Positions 8,191 to 15,536 of a DNA stretch of 61,692 bases are shown piece after piece. The DNA comes from Lachnospiraceae bacterium (GTDB taxonomy: Bacteria > Bacillota > Clostridia > Lachnospirales > Lachnospiraceae): the NCBI GenBank assembly GCA_017938485.1, contig JAGBBM010000117.1:1-61692 (forward strand), read 5' to 3'. The translations under genes were made by a program, and so were the position numbers. The notes under the pieces were generated by a model. That model ran no database searches and was not told where the DNA came from. It saw only the letters and a list, made by a program, of their open reading frames with translations. Positions within the stretch are counted from its first letter, which is position 1. The number at the start of each line of letters is the position of its first letter.

Positions 8191-8258
8191 AGCTAGCAAA
8201 GCAATAGCCATCAGGCAACTAGGGTGGGAGTGGATAGTGCCCTACTACTTTGCTAGCT
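8191..8258 (-). ncRNA. Structured RNA candidate beside tRNA genes
   Basis: An 11-bp perfect stem (8191-8201 with 8248-8258, AGCTAGCAAAG) encloses two smaller possible hairpins (TAGGG/CCCTA, and GCC-TGAT-GGC), giving a three-way-junction shape of 68 bases, about tRNA size. It lies 4 bases from tRNA-Gln and is followed leftward by a T-rich stretch. It has no T-loop sequence and no anticodon arm, so it is not a tRNA. It may be a processed small RNA or a processing signal. Confidence 0.4.
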
Positions 8259-8262
8259 TATC

Positions 8263-8332
8263 TGTACTAACAGGATTCGAACCCGTACCAACAGCACCAA
8301 AAACTGTTGTGCTACCATTACACTATAGTCCA
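8263..8332 (-). tRNA. tRNA-Gln (TTG anticodon)
   Basis: The 70 bases fold as a full cloverleaf: acceptor TGGACTA/TAGTACA (one mismatch), D stem GTGT/GCAC with the loop AATGGTA, anticodon stem ACAGT/GCTGT with loop TTTTGGT, and T stem ACGGG/CCTGT with TTCGAAT. The anticodon TTG reads CAA (Gln). CCA is not encoded. It lies between the polymerase and SSB genes and probably supplements the host for phage codon usage. Confidence 0.88.
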
Positions 8333-8336
8333 ATAA

Positions 8337-8418
8337 GGCCTTGACAGGACTCGAACCTGTAATCCAGCTTTGGCATATACTGCCGCTGCGTAGTGTCTAC
8401 CATTTCCACCACAAGGCC
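8337..8418 (-). tRNA. Class II (Leu-like) tRNA or tRNA-like gene with abnormal anticodon arm
   Basis: The 82 bases show a perfect 7-bp acceptor (GGCCTTG/CAAGGCC), a tRNA-Leu-type D arm (GTGGAAATGGTAGACAC), a long variable region and a perfect T arm (ACAGG TTCGAGT CCTGT). The region where the anticodon arm should be does not fold normally: the best 5-bp stem (TACGC/GTATA) has a C-A mismatch, and its loop AGCGGCA lacks the universal T33. It may be a degenerate tRNA, a tRNA mimic or a sequence variant. No amino-acid identity is claimed. Confidence 0.6.
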
Positions 8419-8463
8419 ACAGTGCATGAGTTAGCCATAAGCGCTGCACCAGGCGCAACCAAA

Positions 8464-8748
8464 CTATTTTACAGTGTACTTTTTTGGATCTATGAGTGTT
8501 TCAAGATTCTCATGAGCCTTCTTAGTACACAACATCAGGTTGTCAATATTATTGTTCATACGATCTCCGTCAATATGATGAATGTACATGTTGTCTGGAA
8601 TATCGTCTGGATCAATACCAAGTGCTTCAGCAAACACATAACGATAGTATTCGATGTATCTGCCGTTATGCCATATTCTCTGGCTGTCATGACCATCTCC
8701 AATTGGAGACTGATCATGTCCAGGCATTGCAACATCTTCTACTGTCAA
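8464..8748 (-). CDS. HNH endonuclease (homing-type)
   Basis: The 94-residue protein has a complete HNH motif: IHHIDGDRMNNNIDNL followed by LCTKKAHENL. HNH proteins of this size nick or cut DNA and often act as free-standing homing enzymes next to replication genes. A TTG at 8748 overlaps the SSB stop (TTGA) and has GAGGA nine bases upstream; an ATG at 8727 is the alternative start. It ends with TAG just before the tRNA cluster. The location between SSB and tRNAs suggests insertion as a mobile element. Confidence 0.85.
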   Translation of the reverse strand: MTVEDVAMPGHDQSPIGDGHDSQRIWHNGRYIEYYRYVFAEALGIDPDDIPDNMYIHHIDGDRMNNNIDNLMLCTKKAHENLETLIDPKKYTVK

Positions 8749-9110
8749 AATACCGGATCCTCTTCATCGTAGTCTGGAGCCTTTGATGTTTCCTCTTTTT
8801 TCTTGTACTCAAGAAGCATACCAAAGACCTTGACCTTAAGATAAGCTTTTTCAGCACCTTCTTTTGTTGTATAAGTCTCAAGTGAAACTTCACCTGAACC
8901 AGATACCAAAGCACCTTTAGTAAAGATTGGAGCTGCATTTGCACCTCTGTCTCCCCACCATTCAACCTTAAGCCAGTTAGTACGAGCAAAGTCACCAAAG
9001 CCTACATTGTTTGCAACATCAAGTTCAACAAGTGTCCTGCCATTGATATTTTTAACAACAGCATCTTTTGTCAAACGGCCAGTAAAATTGAACTGATTTA
9101 AGTTAGCCAT
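8745..9110 (-). CDS. ssb: Single-stranded DNA-binding protein
   Basis: The 121-residue protein has an OB-fold SSB pattern: the N-terminal NQFNFTGRLTKDAVV, a WLKVEWWG strand and GSGEVSLETY, ending in the acidic tail YDEEDPVF through which SSBs contact partner proteins. It coats single strands during replication by the phage polymerase. Its ATG overlaps the upstream stop (TAATG). Confidence 0.9.
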   Translation of the reverse strand: MANLNQFNFTGRLTKDAVVKNINGRTLVELDVANNVGFGDFARTNWLKVEWWGDRGANAAPIFTKGALVSGSGEVSLETYTTKEGAEKAYLKVKVFGMLLEYKKKEETSKAPDYDEEDPVF

Positions 9111-9412
9111 TACTGTTCCTCTTCAAAATGTAACAAGAACATAGCATTGCAAGCTATGTGCTTGAGGTGTGACAGACCAGACTCTTGGTCTACTGTCTCA
9201 CCTCTTTTATAAGCCATAAGATGTCTGAACAAGGCAGCATAGTACCTGTTTTCTGCATCTTCTACCTTCTGCCAAGAATTAGGTTCATACTTTTCTGCAC
9301 CAAAAGTAAGAACCTCGCCAACGCCTTCAATAAACTCAGGCTCAATTAAGTCAAGCCTGTTTTTATGTTCATCGTGCTTTACGCCTGTTTTCTGTACTGT
9401 GTTTGCTGTCAT
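9110..9412 (-). CDS. DUF5664 / dATP-dGTP diphosphohydrolase N-terminal family protein
   Basis: The 100-residue protein matches the pattern of the PF18909 family: KHDEHKNRLDLIEPEF, LTFGAEKYEPNSW, ALFRHLMAYKRGE, DQESGLSHLKHIACNA. Members are related to MazG-like nucleotide pyrophosphohydrolases, some of which act on dATP or dGTP in phages with 2-aminoadenine DNA. No PurZ homologue is seen here, so base replacement is not implied; adjustment of dNTP pools is the likely role. It is followed without gap by ssb. Confidence 0.8.
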   Translation of the reverse strand: MTANTVQKTGVKHDEHKNRLDLIEPEFIEGVGEVLTFGAEKYEPNSWQKVEDAENRYYAALFRHLMAYKRGETVDQESGLSHLKHIACNAMFLLHFEEEQ

Positions 9413-9431
9413 GATTAATCCTTAAAAGAAG

Positions 9432-9536
9432 AGCCAGTAACTGAACTCGTTTAACTAGTTTTAGAGCTATGTTTAATCTCCTGCGCCCGCATAACGCGTC
9501 GGTTTTGCACTTATTAAACTATTCAGTATACTGGCT
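9432..9536 (-). ncRNA. Structured intergenic element
   Basis: The 132-base gap between two leftward genes is closed by a 14-bp stem (9432-9445 with 9522-9536, one bulged base) and a second 6-bp stem (GTTTAA/TTAAAC). Inside is a GC-rich part, unlike the AT-rich surroundings, with several short GCG/CGC pairings. No ORF or ribosome site lies within it. It could be an RNA element acting on the DUF5664-ssb transcript or a small RNA. No known riboswitch or ribozyme class was recognised. Confidence 0.45.
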
Positions 9537-9544
9537 GATGTTAC

Positions 9545-10267
9545 TTATTCAGCTGAATCTTCTGCTTCAGGACCTGCAGTTATTGACAACACTGTCTGCT
9601 GTACACCTGCAAGCTGTGGCTTAACATGAGCTTCGAAAAGATCCTTGTTGATTACAGTACCCTTCTGAGCCTTAACAAACTTTGCAATCTGGCCTTTACC
9701 AGTTGCAGGGTTCGTTACAAGATCAAGAGCAAGATCCCATGTGTAAGCAAAGATTGGTGCCTGTGCTCCGTTCGGAAGAATCTGTCCCTTAAGCTGCGTG
9801 TTCCACTGCTTACATGCACGCATAGAACCAACAGTTGGATTGAAGAACAATACACCTGCTTCAGGATGTTCAGGCAGCATAAGCGCATAGACATAAAGCT
9901 CCTGCACCTCGTTTCCAGTTTCTGGATTGATCATCTTTGGATAACCTTTACCATTCTTAGGCTGCTGCACTGTAACTTCGATTGAGTGTGGTGCATAGCG
10001 ACCAACCGTCTTGAAGTCCTGTGAGTCACGTTCAGACCAAATAGTGCGAAATGCAAGTGGTACAACCGTTACTACCTGACCGTAGTCTTCACCTGTTGCT
10101 GAATTTCTCCAGTGACCTGGCTCAATACCGTCTTCTGTACCCTGTGAATCAGGCTGAACCATTGTAAGATATGGAACACTCTGCTCTGAAGCTGTGATTG
10201 TGTCCAAACCTACTCCTACGAAGTCATCCAAGAATGACTGATCCTGTGTTACTGGTGTCTTAGCCAT
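9545..10267 (-). CDS. Conserved phage replication-region protein, possibly ssDNA-binding
   Basis: The 240-residue protein starts MAKTPVTQDQSFLDD at 10267, where AGGAG precedes ATG; an upstream ATG at 10336 lies in the leader. The pattern VPYLTMVQPDSQGTEDG, IEPGHWRNSATGE, VVTVVPLAF matches a widespread, poorly named phage family found beside SSB and polymerase genes and often suspected to bind single-stranded DNA. It has its own TTTAGCTAAA-type promoter and a leader with two hairpins, which suggests a strongly expressed protein. Confidence 0.8.
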   Translation of the reverse strand: MAKTPVTQDQSFLDDFVGVGLDTITASEQSVPYLTMVQPDSQGTEDGIEPGHWRNSATGEDYGQVVTVVPLAFRTIWSERDSQDFKTVGRYAPHSIEVTVQQPKNGKGYPKMINPETGNEVQELYVYALMLPEHPEAGVLFFNPTVGSMRACKQWNTQLKGQILPNGAQAPIFAYTWDLALDLVTNPATGKGQIAKFVKAQKGTVINKDLFEAHVKPQLAGVQQTVLSITAGPEAEDSAE

Positions 10268-10278
10268 AATAACTCCTA

Positions 10279-10330
10279 GTGCATTCAAAATGCACAAATT
10301 AAAATTTATTTTATCACTCAATTGTGATAA
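10279..10330 (-). promoter_or_regulatory. Leader with two perfect hairpins
   Basis: The predicted leader (start near 10328) contains TTATCAC/GTGATAA (10311-10330) at its very 5' end and GTGCATT/AATGCAC (10279-10295) just before the ribosome site of the 9545 gene. A 5'-terminal stem-loop commonly protects phage and bacterial mRNAs from decay. The leader at 22622-22670 has the same arrangement. Confidence 0.6.
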
Positions 10331-10334
10331 TATC

Positions 10335-10375
10335 ATTATAAAACAAAAACATTATAAAAAATGTTTTTAGCTAAA
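10335..10375 (-). promoter_or_regulatory. Leftward promoter, TTTAGCTAAA type
   Basis: A perfect -10 TATAAT (10335-10340) lies exactly 25 bases downstream of the palindrome TTTAGCTAAA (10366-10375), the same geometry as at 14796, 20939 and 22682. There is no conserved -35 hexamer. The palindrome is centred near -42, the position of class II activator sites. Confidence 0.75.
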
Positions 10376-10378
10376 ATA

Positions 10379-10903
10379 TTATTTATACCTGGCACATTTC
10401 TGAATAACACTTGCTGGTAATTTACTTTGTGCTATTGAACAAAGCTCAGGTAATGTAAGATATACAAACTTGCCAAGAGCTTCAGCACCTTCAAGTACCT
10501 TCTTCGGTACAAACGCAAGCAGTTGTCCGTTCTGGTATGTTGATGGAAGGTTGTGCTTTTCTATGATAACGAAGTCTTCAAGCACGAACTTGTTATCATA
10601 GCACACGCGTTCTATCATTTTATTCACACCGCCAACAACTCCAGTGATCTGTAAAAATGCTGCCTGAACATACGGAAATGCCTGTACATGTTTTATTGGA
10701 GATCTTACCGGAGTACTTGTCATTCTGAAGAACAACCCAGGTGGAGTTTCAATACCTTCATAATTTATAGGATAAACCCCAGTGCTCTTAATATCAATCT
10801 TGTCATAATCTTCCCAGAACTTCTTAACAGCTGGCAAGTATGGTTGCAGCTTAGTTGCAAGTACATATTCCCATATAGGATCATCAAGCTTATTAGAATC
10901 CAT
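10379..10903 (-). CDS. Unknown protein after helicase-primase
   Basis: The protein has 174 residues, acidic and aromatic at the N-terminus (MDSNKLDDPIWEYVLATKLQPYLP), with mixed alpha and beta pattern and no recognised family. Its ATG overlaps the stop of the helicase-primase (TAATG), so the two are translated together and may work together. A primase accessory or clamp-like role is possible but unsupported by motif. Confidence 0.75.
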   Translation of the reverse strand: MDSNKLDDPIWEYVLATKLQPYLPAVKKFWEDYDKIDIKSTGVYPINYEGIETPPGLFFRMTSTPVRSPIKHVQAFPYVQAAFLQITGVVGGVNKMIERVCYDNKFVLEDFVIIEKHNLPSTYQNGQLLAFVPKKVLEGAEALGKFVYLTLPELCSIAQSKLPASVIQKCARYK

Positions 10904-13494
10904 TATTCATCCCCCTTTTCAGATTCATAAGTATCTATTTGCTCATCAATCTGAGCAATTATCTTGCTCTTAGACCTTGTTTTCCAGTAGCCTATTTCAC
11001 CAAGCTTCTTATACTTTTCAATACCTTTTGTTACAAGTCCTTCGTCCCACAATTGCTCATGAGTATAACCAATAAGACGTAAGATTCTATATGCTGGGAA
11101 GAAGCATCTCTGTCTTTCACCGTCCCATTTAGAATCTGTCCAGAATGTTGTATCAATAATAGCTTCAGCTGCATCCTGGTACTCAGGACGTGTTGGCATT
11201 ACACGCTTACCATTTACTTGCTCAAACGGTTTCAAAGGTCGCTTAAGCCATATATCATAAAGATCACGCCACTTTATGTCATATACATGTGACCAGTCTT
11301 CAAAGATTAAGTTTTGTTCACCTTCGACAAGACATCCGTATGCAACTGATCTTCTTGTGAGTTTGATTGGGCTTCTGGTGAGACGAGCTGGATCAGATGT
11401 GCTCTCATCAAAGACAAGTTTGTCCGATACTGTTGTAGCAAGGTATCCATGGAGCCAAGTGTATTCTTCAATCGTCTTAGGTGCGTCACTAACCCGCACG
11501 AGGAGGTGGTAGCTTTTTGCTCCTGAATAAACGAGTCTACAGGCAATTCCATCATTAAAGATTCTCTCTGCTTCTCTTCTTGCATATTGTAACCTCTCAC
11601 GATAAAGTACATCAGCCTGAATAGGTTCATTAGGACCATTTATATCAATCCAGTCTTCAGCACGCTGTTTTTCAAGCTGTATATTCAAATGACTAGTTTC
11701 ATCTGATTCAAGCAAGAACGTGTCCATATACTGAACATTCTGGCTCTTATCAGCAAGGTCAATAATACCAGGCTTCATTTCGTTGACAGTTTCAAAACAA
11801 CCCTCTGGATCAGTCTTAAACTTGTCATTAACCCTTAACCGCTTACCTATGCGATCACTTGAGTTGAGGGTGACCTTAGGCAATTCTACATAAAGGTTGC
11901 TCGGCATTTCTTTTTCACAAGAACCTTTGTCAACCAGACTAAATCTAGCTGTTGGAGCCATTCTATATCTACCTGCTATAGCAGAAAAACCTCCAGGTAA
12001 CGGTTCCATGTTAGGATCTATATCTATACCATACTCAGACAACAACCAAGGAGCACAGTCATTTATACCACGCTCTACTGTTGAATGATTATATGGTTTA
12101 CCATTGCTTGGGTCATTAAATACAAGCGGCCTACACACTGCTACAAACTTCTTGAACTGCTTCCATTCAGGCATGAACTGTAAAGCACCTTCTATTGATA
12201 TAATATCAGTTACCTTACGGTTTTCAAGAACTGTAACAAGCTTATTCTGCTCAAGGCTTGCCTTAATAAATGGCGCAAGTGAACGCATGATAGCTTCAAT
12301 CTCTGTTGCTTCTGTTGTACGTGGCAATGTAAAGCAGCGTTTGTAAGCAGCAGTCTTAGGAAAGTTCCTAAGAGGCACTTGTGCTATATCTTCACGTGTG
12401 AACAATTCATGCTTGAACTGAGCTATAAGATCCTTGTCTTCCTGGAATGGTGTTCCAACTTTATTAAAATTAGAATCATATCCATATAGCTTACTGAATA
12501 CTTCATCAGCAAGCGATGATTCTTTTCTTGTAAAATGTTCGTCTGCTTCCATAATCATAAACCTTCGCTGATCTTCACGGCCATCAAACTTTATCGGTAC
12601 GTCTTTGTTTGTAGTCATTATGAAGTCTGTATAAGATTCCTGGTATATCGGGTCTATACCTTTCTGCTCTTTCCTTATAGTAGTCGCAGTCGCTCGTGAT
12701 TTCAATGCACCAGCGGGATTCCTCTTGTCCTCGAGCTCTTTTTCCTCCTGACAAACAATCAAAGCATCTGCATAATCTGCGTTGAAACGGGCAGTAGAAT
12801 CGTACTGGTCTGAGACTATAACATTGTCCTTCCCGAATAGGCCCTTGCATATAACCTCCGCGAATGTTGTCTTACCTGAACCTTGCGCTTTAGACACTAT
12901 GATTGGTACAATCTGTGTCTTAACTGTTGGATATAACATTTTAGCACGCAACCAGGCAAGCAGCCACATTGCACACTCACCAGCAATATGCTGAATATAA
13001 GTATATATAAAAGACGTATCTTTGCCTGTTTCCTTTGCAAATACGGGAAAAGGCTTAGCTACATTAAATGCGTCTTTATCTTCATTGTAATAGCCAGAAG
13101 GTACAACATAGTCTCTGTAATAAAGAGGCTTATGAATACCATCAGATTGCTCTGCTGCTATATAAGCTTTATCAAAGAAGTCAAAACCTGAGGGTGACCA
13201 TGGTATTGATACTGCTTTAGCTCCACGTTTCTCTACATAAAAGAGAACTGACTTATAATACTCTTCAAAGTCTTTACTCTGTAAAAGTTCACCTTTGTGT
13301 GATACACAAAAGAACTTATGGTTCATAGTCATGTACACTACTCTATCAAGTAAGTGATCATGAGCCCACTCTTCCAGCTCCTCAAGAGAGGAGAAGCCTT
13401 GTCCTACCTGATTTTTAATCTCAGTATTAAGGATCTCTATCTTGTGTTGAGCATCCTTGTAGGACTGGCCATATACATCGTCATATAGACTCAT
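10903..13494 (-). CDS. Helicase-primase fusion (VirE/SF3-type ATPase plus AEP primase-like domain)
   Basis: The protein has 863 residues. The N-terminal half contains an SF3/virulence-associated-E type ATPase: Walker A KAQGSGKTT (203-210), Walker B region ALIVCQEEKE, sensor FIMTTNKDVPI and arginine finger DQRRFMIM. The C-terminal part has motifs of an archaeo-eukaryotic primase: FLLESDE near residue 595, YSGAKSYHLLV near 658 and DPARLTRSP near 703. The helicase-first, primase-last order is the reverse of T7 gp4 and of most phage primase-helicases. It probably unwinds DNA and makes primers for the family A polymerase. GAGGGG precedes its ATG. Confidence 0.85.
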   Translation of the reverse strand: MSLYDDVYGQSYKDAQHKIEILNTEIKNQVGQGFSSLEELEEWAHDHLLDRVVYMTMNHKFFCVSHKGELLQSKDFEEYYKSVLFYVEKRGAKAVSIPWSPSGFDFFDKAYIAAEQSDGIHKPLYYRDYVVPSGYYNEDKDAFNVAKPFPVFAKETGKDTSFIYTYIQHIAGECAMWLLAWLRAKMLYPTVKTQIVPIIVSKAQGSGKTTFAEVICKGLFGKDNVIVSDQYDSTARFNADYADALIVCQEEKELEDKRNPAGALKSRATATTIRKEQKGIDPIYQESYTDFIMTTNKDVPIKFDGREDQRRFMIMEADEHFTRKESSLADEVFSKLYGYDSNFNKVGTPFQEDKDLIAQFKHELFTREDIAQVPLRNFPKTAAYKRCFTLPRTTEATEIEAIMRSLAPFIKASLEQNKLVTVLENRKVTDIISIEGALQFMPEWKQFKKFVAVCRPLVFNDPSNGKPYNHSTVERGINDCAPWLLSEYGIDIDPNMEPLPGGFSAIAGRYRMAPTARFSLVDKGSCEKEMPSNLYVELPKVTLNSSDRIGKRLRVNDKFKTDPEGCFETVNEMKPGIIDLADKSQNVQYMDTFLLESDETSHLNIQLEKQRAEDWIDINGPNEPIQADVLYRERLQYARREAERIFNDGIACRLVYSGAKSYHLLVRVSDAPKTIEEYTWLHGYLATTVSDKLVFDESTSDPARLTRSPIKLTRRSVAYGCLVEGEQNLIFEDWSHVYDIKWRDLYDIWLKRPLKPFEQVNGKRVMPTRPEYQDAAEAIIDTTFWTDSKWDGERQRCFFPAYRILRLIGYTHEQLWDEGLVTKGIEKYKKLGEIGYWKTRSKSKIIAQIDEQIDTYESEKGDE

Positions 13495-13512
13495 ATTCCC
13501 CTCAAAAAAAGA

Positions 13513-13818
13513 CTATTCTACAATCTGTGTGTCCAGTATTTCAATGCTTGCAGCATTTGAAATATTTATGAACTTTGGCTTAGAATCACCAGGTTTTTTA
13601 CCAAGTTCATAAACTTCAAGGAACCTTGAAGTCTGAATAATGTTCGCGAACTGCTGTCCAGCTGCCAAAGCAATAGTATTGTTGTACTCTTTAGGAAGAT
13701 CCTTAGGTACACCTGTTACATGAAGATACATTGTCTTTGGGCCACAGTCTGTGATCCCAATATCAATCCGCACGATAACATCTTTTGTTTCCTTCTTTTC
13801 TTCTGGCTTATTTTTCAT
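13513..13818 (-). CDS. Small unknown protein (101 aa)
   Basis: It has a charged N-terminus (KNKPEEKKETK) followed by a compact beta-rich segment (VIVRIDIGITDCG). No family is recognised. Its ATG follows GGAGGG and overlaps the previous stop; it ends with TAG just upstream of the helicase-primase. Co-expression with the primase suggests a replication accessory, but the sequence gives no direct support. Confidence 0.7.
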   Translation of the reverse strand: MKNKPEEKKETKDVIVRIDIGITDCGPKTMYLHVTGVPKDLPKEYNNTIALAAGQQFANIIQTSRFLEVYELGKKPGDSKPKFINISNAASIEILDTQIVE

Positions 13819-14000
13819 ACATTACCCTCCAGGTTTTTACCAGTGCAGCCAACTGCAAAATTAAACAAAACATCTTCGTCAAAGTCCTTAGGGTTCTTTA
13901 CCCCAGCAACACCAACCAGCTTATGATTAAAGTATACCATTACTTTCGTACTGGTACACATGTACTCATAAGTGAACTTACCATAATTACGTTTGGTCAT
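13815..14000 (-). CDS. Small unknown protein (61 aa)
   Basis: It begins MTKRNYGKFTYEYMCTS and is basic and aromatic, with no recognised domain. GGAGG precedes ATG 14000, which overlaps the upstream stop (TAATG); its own TGA overlaps the next ATG. The gapless fit supports a real gene. Confidence 0.65.
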   Translation of the reverse strand: MTKRNYGKFTYEYMCTSTKVMVYFNHKLVGVAGVKNPKDFDEDVLFNFAVGCTGKNLEGNV

Positions 14001-14542
14001 TATACCTCCAAGTCAACAGTTGTGACTTCATAAAAATGTATATAAGCAGGTATGTCAGCAATTTCTATTTGCTGAACACCTGTAGTTGCCCCAATCTTAT
14101 CTTTCAAGAATGCTTTGAGTGAAGCTGTATTCACTTCAGTATTCTCGATAAACGGAATATTATCAGCAGCAAGCTTGTCCATGTCCTCTGCAGATACTGT
14201 TGCATTATGTGCTATAAGGTGTCCGCCACCATTTTCACGGAGCCACTTTACAATCTTCTTTCTGTCTTCTGCATTCTTGTTAGGCTGGCAATAGAAGTTA
14301 TGCTTAAGAGAAAGTTTACCACCAGTAGTAAGACTGATACTGTCAACACCAGCACTGAACATTTCCTGCGGAATAACAACATTTGCATAATGCTCATAAG
14401 CCTTCTTTGCAGTTTCTGCTACTGCCTCTGCTGCAAGCATTTCCAGCTTAAGCTGCTTGAGCTGTTCGCCCATTTCAGAAAGGTTCTTCAGTACGCCTTT
14501 GTCTGTTTCATTAATCTTGAGATAATCATACTGATCACTCAT
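14000..14542 (-). CDS. Conserved phage protein with coiled-coil N-terminus
   Basis: The 180-residue protein has a helical N-terminus (EMGEQLKQLKLEMLAAEAVAE). A beta-rich middle follows (SLTTGGKLSLKHNFYCQPNK), then IVKWLRENGGGHLIAHNATV. This arrangement (helix, then 'MxxxGvxxixLxxGxkl', then 'WLrenGxGxlIk') recurs in many phage replication regions without a known function. GGAGG lies six bases before ATG. Confidence 0.75.
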   Translation of the reverse strand: MSDQYDYLKINETDKGVLKNLSEMGEQLKQLKLEMLAAEAVAETAKKAYEHYANVVIPQEMFSAGVDSISLTTGGKLSLKHNFYCQPNKNAEDRKKIVKWLRENGGGHLIAHNATVSAEDMDKLAADNIPFIENTEVNTASLKAFLKDKIGATTGVQQIEIADIPAYIHFYEVTTVDLEV

Positions 14543-14789
14543 GTTTTACCTCCATGTGTTCTTTTATTTTGTTTGCTATTTCTTCCGGCTTTATCATATT
14601 AAAAGAATTAGACAGACCGTCTGTCATTACTTTAAGAGCTTGTTCCATATATTGTTTGCGTACATTTTCTGGAAATCTATTTAAGGTAGGCAGGACATAC
14701 TTATACATGTCATATACATGATTAACCAGTCCATCATAGACAGGCTGCATAAGTTCTTTAATCAAAGCTTTTAATTCATTTTCATTCAT
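14535..14789 (-). CDS. Small helical protein, probably from a leaderless mRNA
   Basis: The 84-residue all-helical acidic protein (MNENELKALIKELMQPVYDG) has no Shine-Dalgarno sequence upstream. A TTTAGCTAAA-type promoter has its -10 box at 14796-14801, which places the transcription start at or within a base or two of the ATG (14789). The mRNA would then be leaderless. It is the first gene of a sub-operon reading into the primase cluster. Function unknown. Confidence 0.7.
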   Translation of the reverse strand: MNENELKALIKELMQPVYDGLVNHVYDMYKYVLPTLNRFPENVRKQYMEQALKVMTDGLSNSFNMIKPEEIANKIKEHMEVKHE

Positions 14790-14795
14790 ACAAGT

Positions 14796-14836
14796 ATTAT
14801 AATATGTGAATGTATATAAAAATAATTTTAGCTAAA
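14796..14836 (-). promoter_or_regulatory. Leftward promoter, TTTAGCTAAA type, inside an inverted repeat
   Basis: TATAAT (14796-14801) lies exactly 25 bases from TTTAGCTAAA (14827-14836). The palindrome sits in the centre of a perfect 17-bp inverted repeat (14805-14821 and 14840-14856), so one regulator may bind the centre and another the arms. Confidence 0.75.
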
Positions 14837-14856
14837 CTATTTTATATACATTCACA
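14805..14856. repeat. Perfect 17-bp inverted repeat around TTTAGCTAAA
   Basis: TGTGAATGTATATAAAA (14805-14821) is the exact reverse complement of 14840-14856, with 18 bases between. The outer 12 bases (TGTGAATGTATA) recur as inverted pairs at 22.77/22.87 kb and 27.59/27.69 kb. A shared operator for a phage regulator is the likely meaning. Confidence 0.85.
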
Positions 14857-14864
14857 AACTTATG

Positions 14865-15536
14865 CTAGAAGTCTTCTTCAAGCATCTTGCTCATCATCTT
14901 GAACTGGACGAGCTGCTGGATGTCAATAGAACCCTTATCAAGCATCTGAAGCAAGAGCAACTTTTCAAGTGGCAAATCATCAACATCTTTGTCATCAAGA
15001 GCAAATTTCTCCATGATCTTAGCTTTAATGACATCAGTTACCTTGATTACAGAACCACCAAGAACCTGCTGCATCATCATAAGCTTGCCAATGTTAATGT
15101 CCTTAGCATCACTGTCAAAAATGTTCTTGAGCATTTTCATGCTAAGCATCTGCTGCATAAGGTTACCATCCATCAATTCCATATTCTTGTCCTCCTTAAG
15201 ACTTGCTACTGGAGGTGGCATTATCCACTTGCCAGATGAATCAATTTCTTTTTCAAGCACATAACAGAAAGAAAAACCACTTTTATTATTCTTGTCTATG
15301 CCCCTGAAACCTTCTCTCTGTACATTAGGTACATTAAGAACTTGACCAGGATGTAAGTCAATATCTCTAAGATCATTATAGAAATATGAAATACCTGGAT
15401 CAACGAACGCACCATCATAATTAATGTATGATACTTTGACCGGATCACCTACATTAACGTGCAGCTTGATAAACAATGCGTCATCAACGGTTATAGTATC
15501 AGCATTGATTTTCCTAAGTACTCTTAACCTTTGCAA
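14865..15536 (-). CDS. Unknown protein, Met-rich C-terminal half, TTG start
   Basis: The 223-residue protein has a beta-rich N-terminal domain (RLRVLRKINADTITVDDAL) and a C-terminal half of Met- and Leu-rich helices (LMQQMLSMKMLKNIFD, LLLLQMLDKGSIDIQQL). The start is taken as TTG 15536, eight bases from GGAGG and one base after the upstream stop; a nearby ATG in another frame runs only eight codons. No family is recognised. Confidence 0.7.
   Translation of the reverse strand: MQRLRVLRKINADTITVDDALFIKLHVNVGDPVKVSYINYDGAFVDPGISYFYNDLRDIDLHPGQVLNVPNVQREGFRGIDKNNKSGFSFCYVLEKEIDSSGKWIMPPPVASLKEDKNMELMDGNLMQQMLSMKMLKNIFDSDAKDINIGKLMMMQQVLGGSVIKVTDVIKAKIMEKFALDDKDVDDLPLEKLLLLQMLDKGSIDIQQLVQFKMMSKMLEEDF

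Noticed and set aside
8191..8258. A third tRNA
   Set aside because: Size and closing stem fit, but there is no T-loop TTCGA-type sequence and no anticodon arm.
9110..9412. 2-aminoadenine (Z) genome on the basis of the DUF5664 protein
   Set aside because: No PurZ or DatZ homologue was recognised, and the family is also common in phages with normal DNA.
9432..9536. A true CRISPR array
   Set aside because: Only one partial repeat-like segment exists, with no second copy or spacer-length periodicity.
13785..14602. Rightward ORFs inside the early block (for example 14207-14602)
   Set aside because: They are antisense shadows of clearly coding leftward genes with good ribosome sites.
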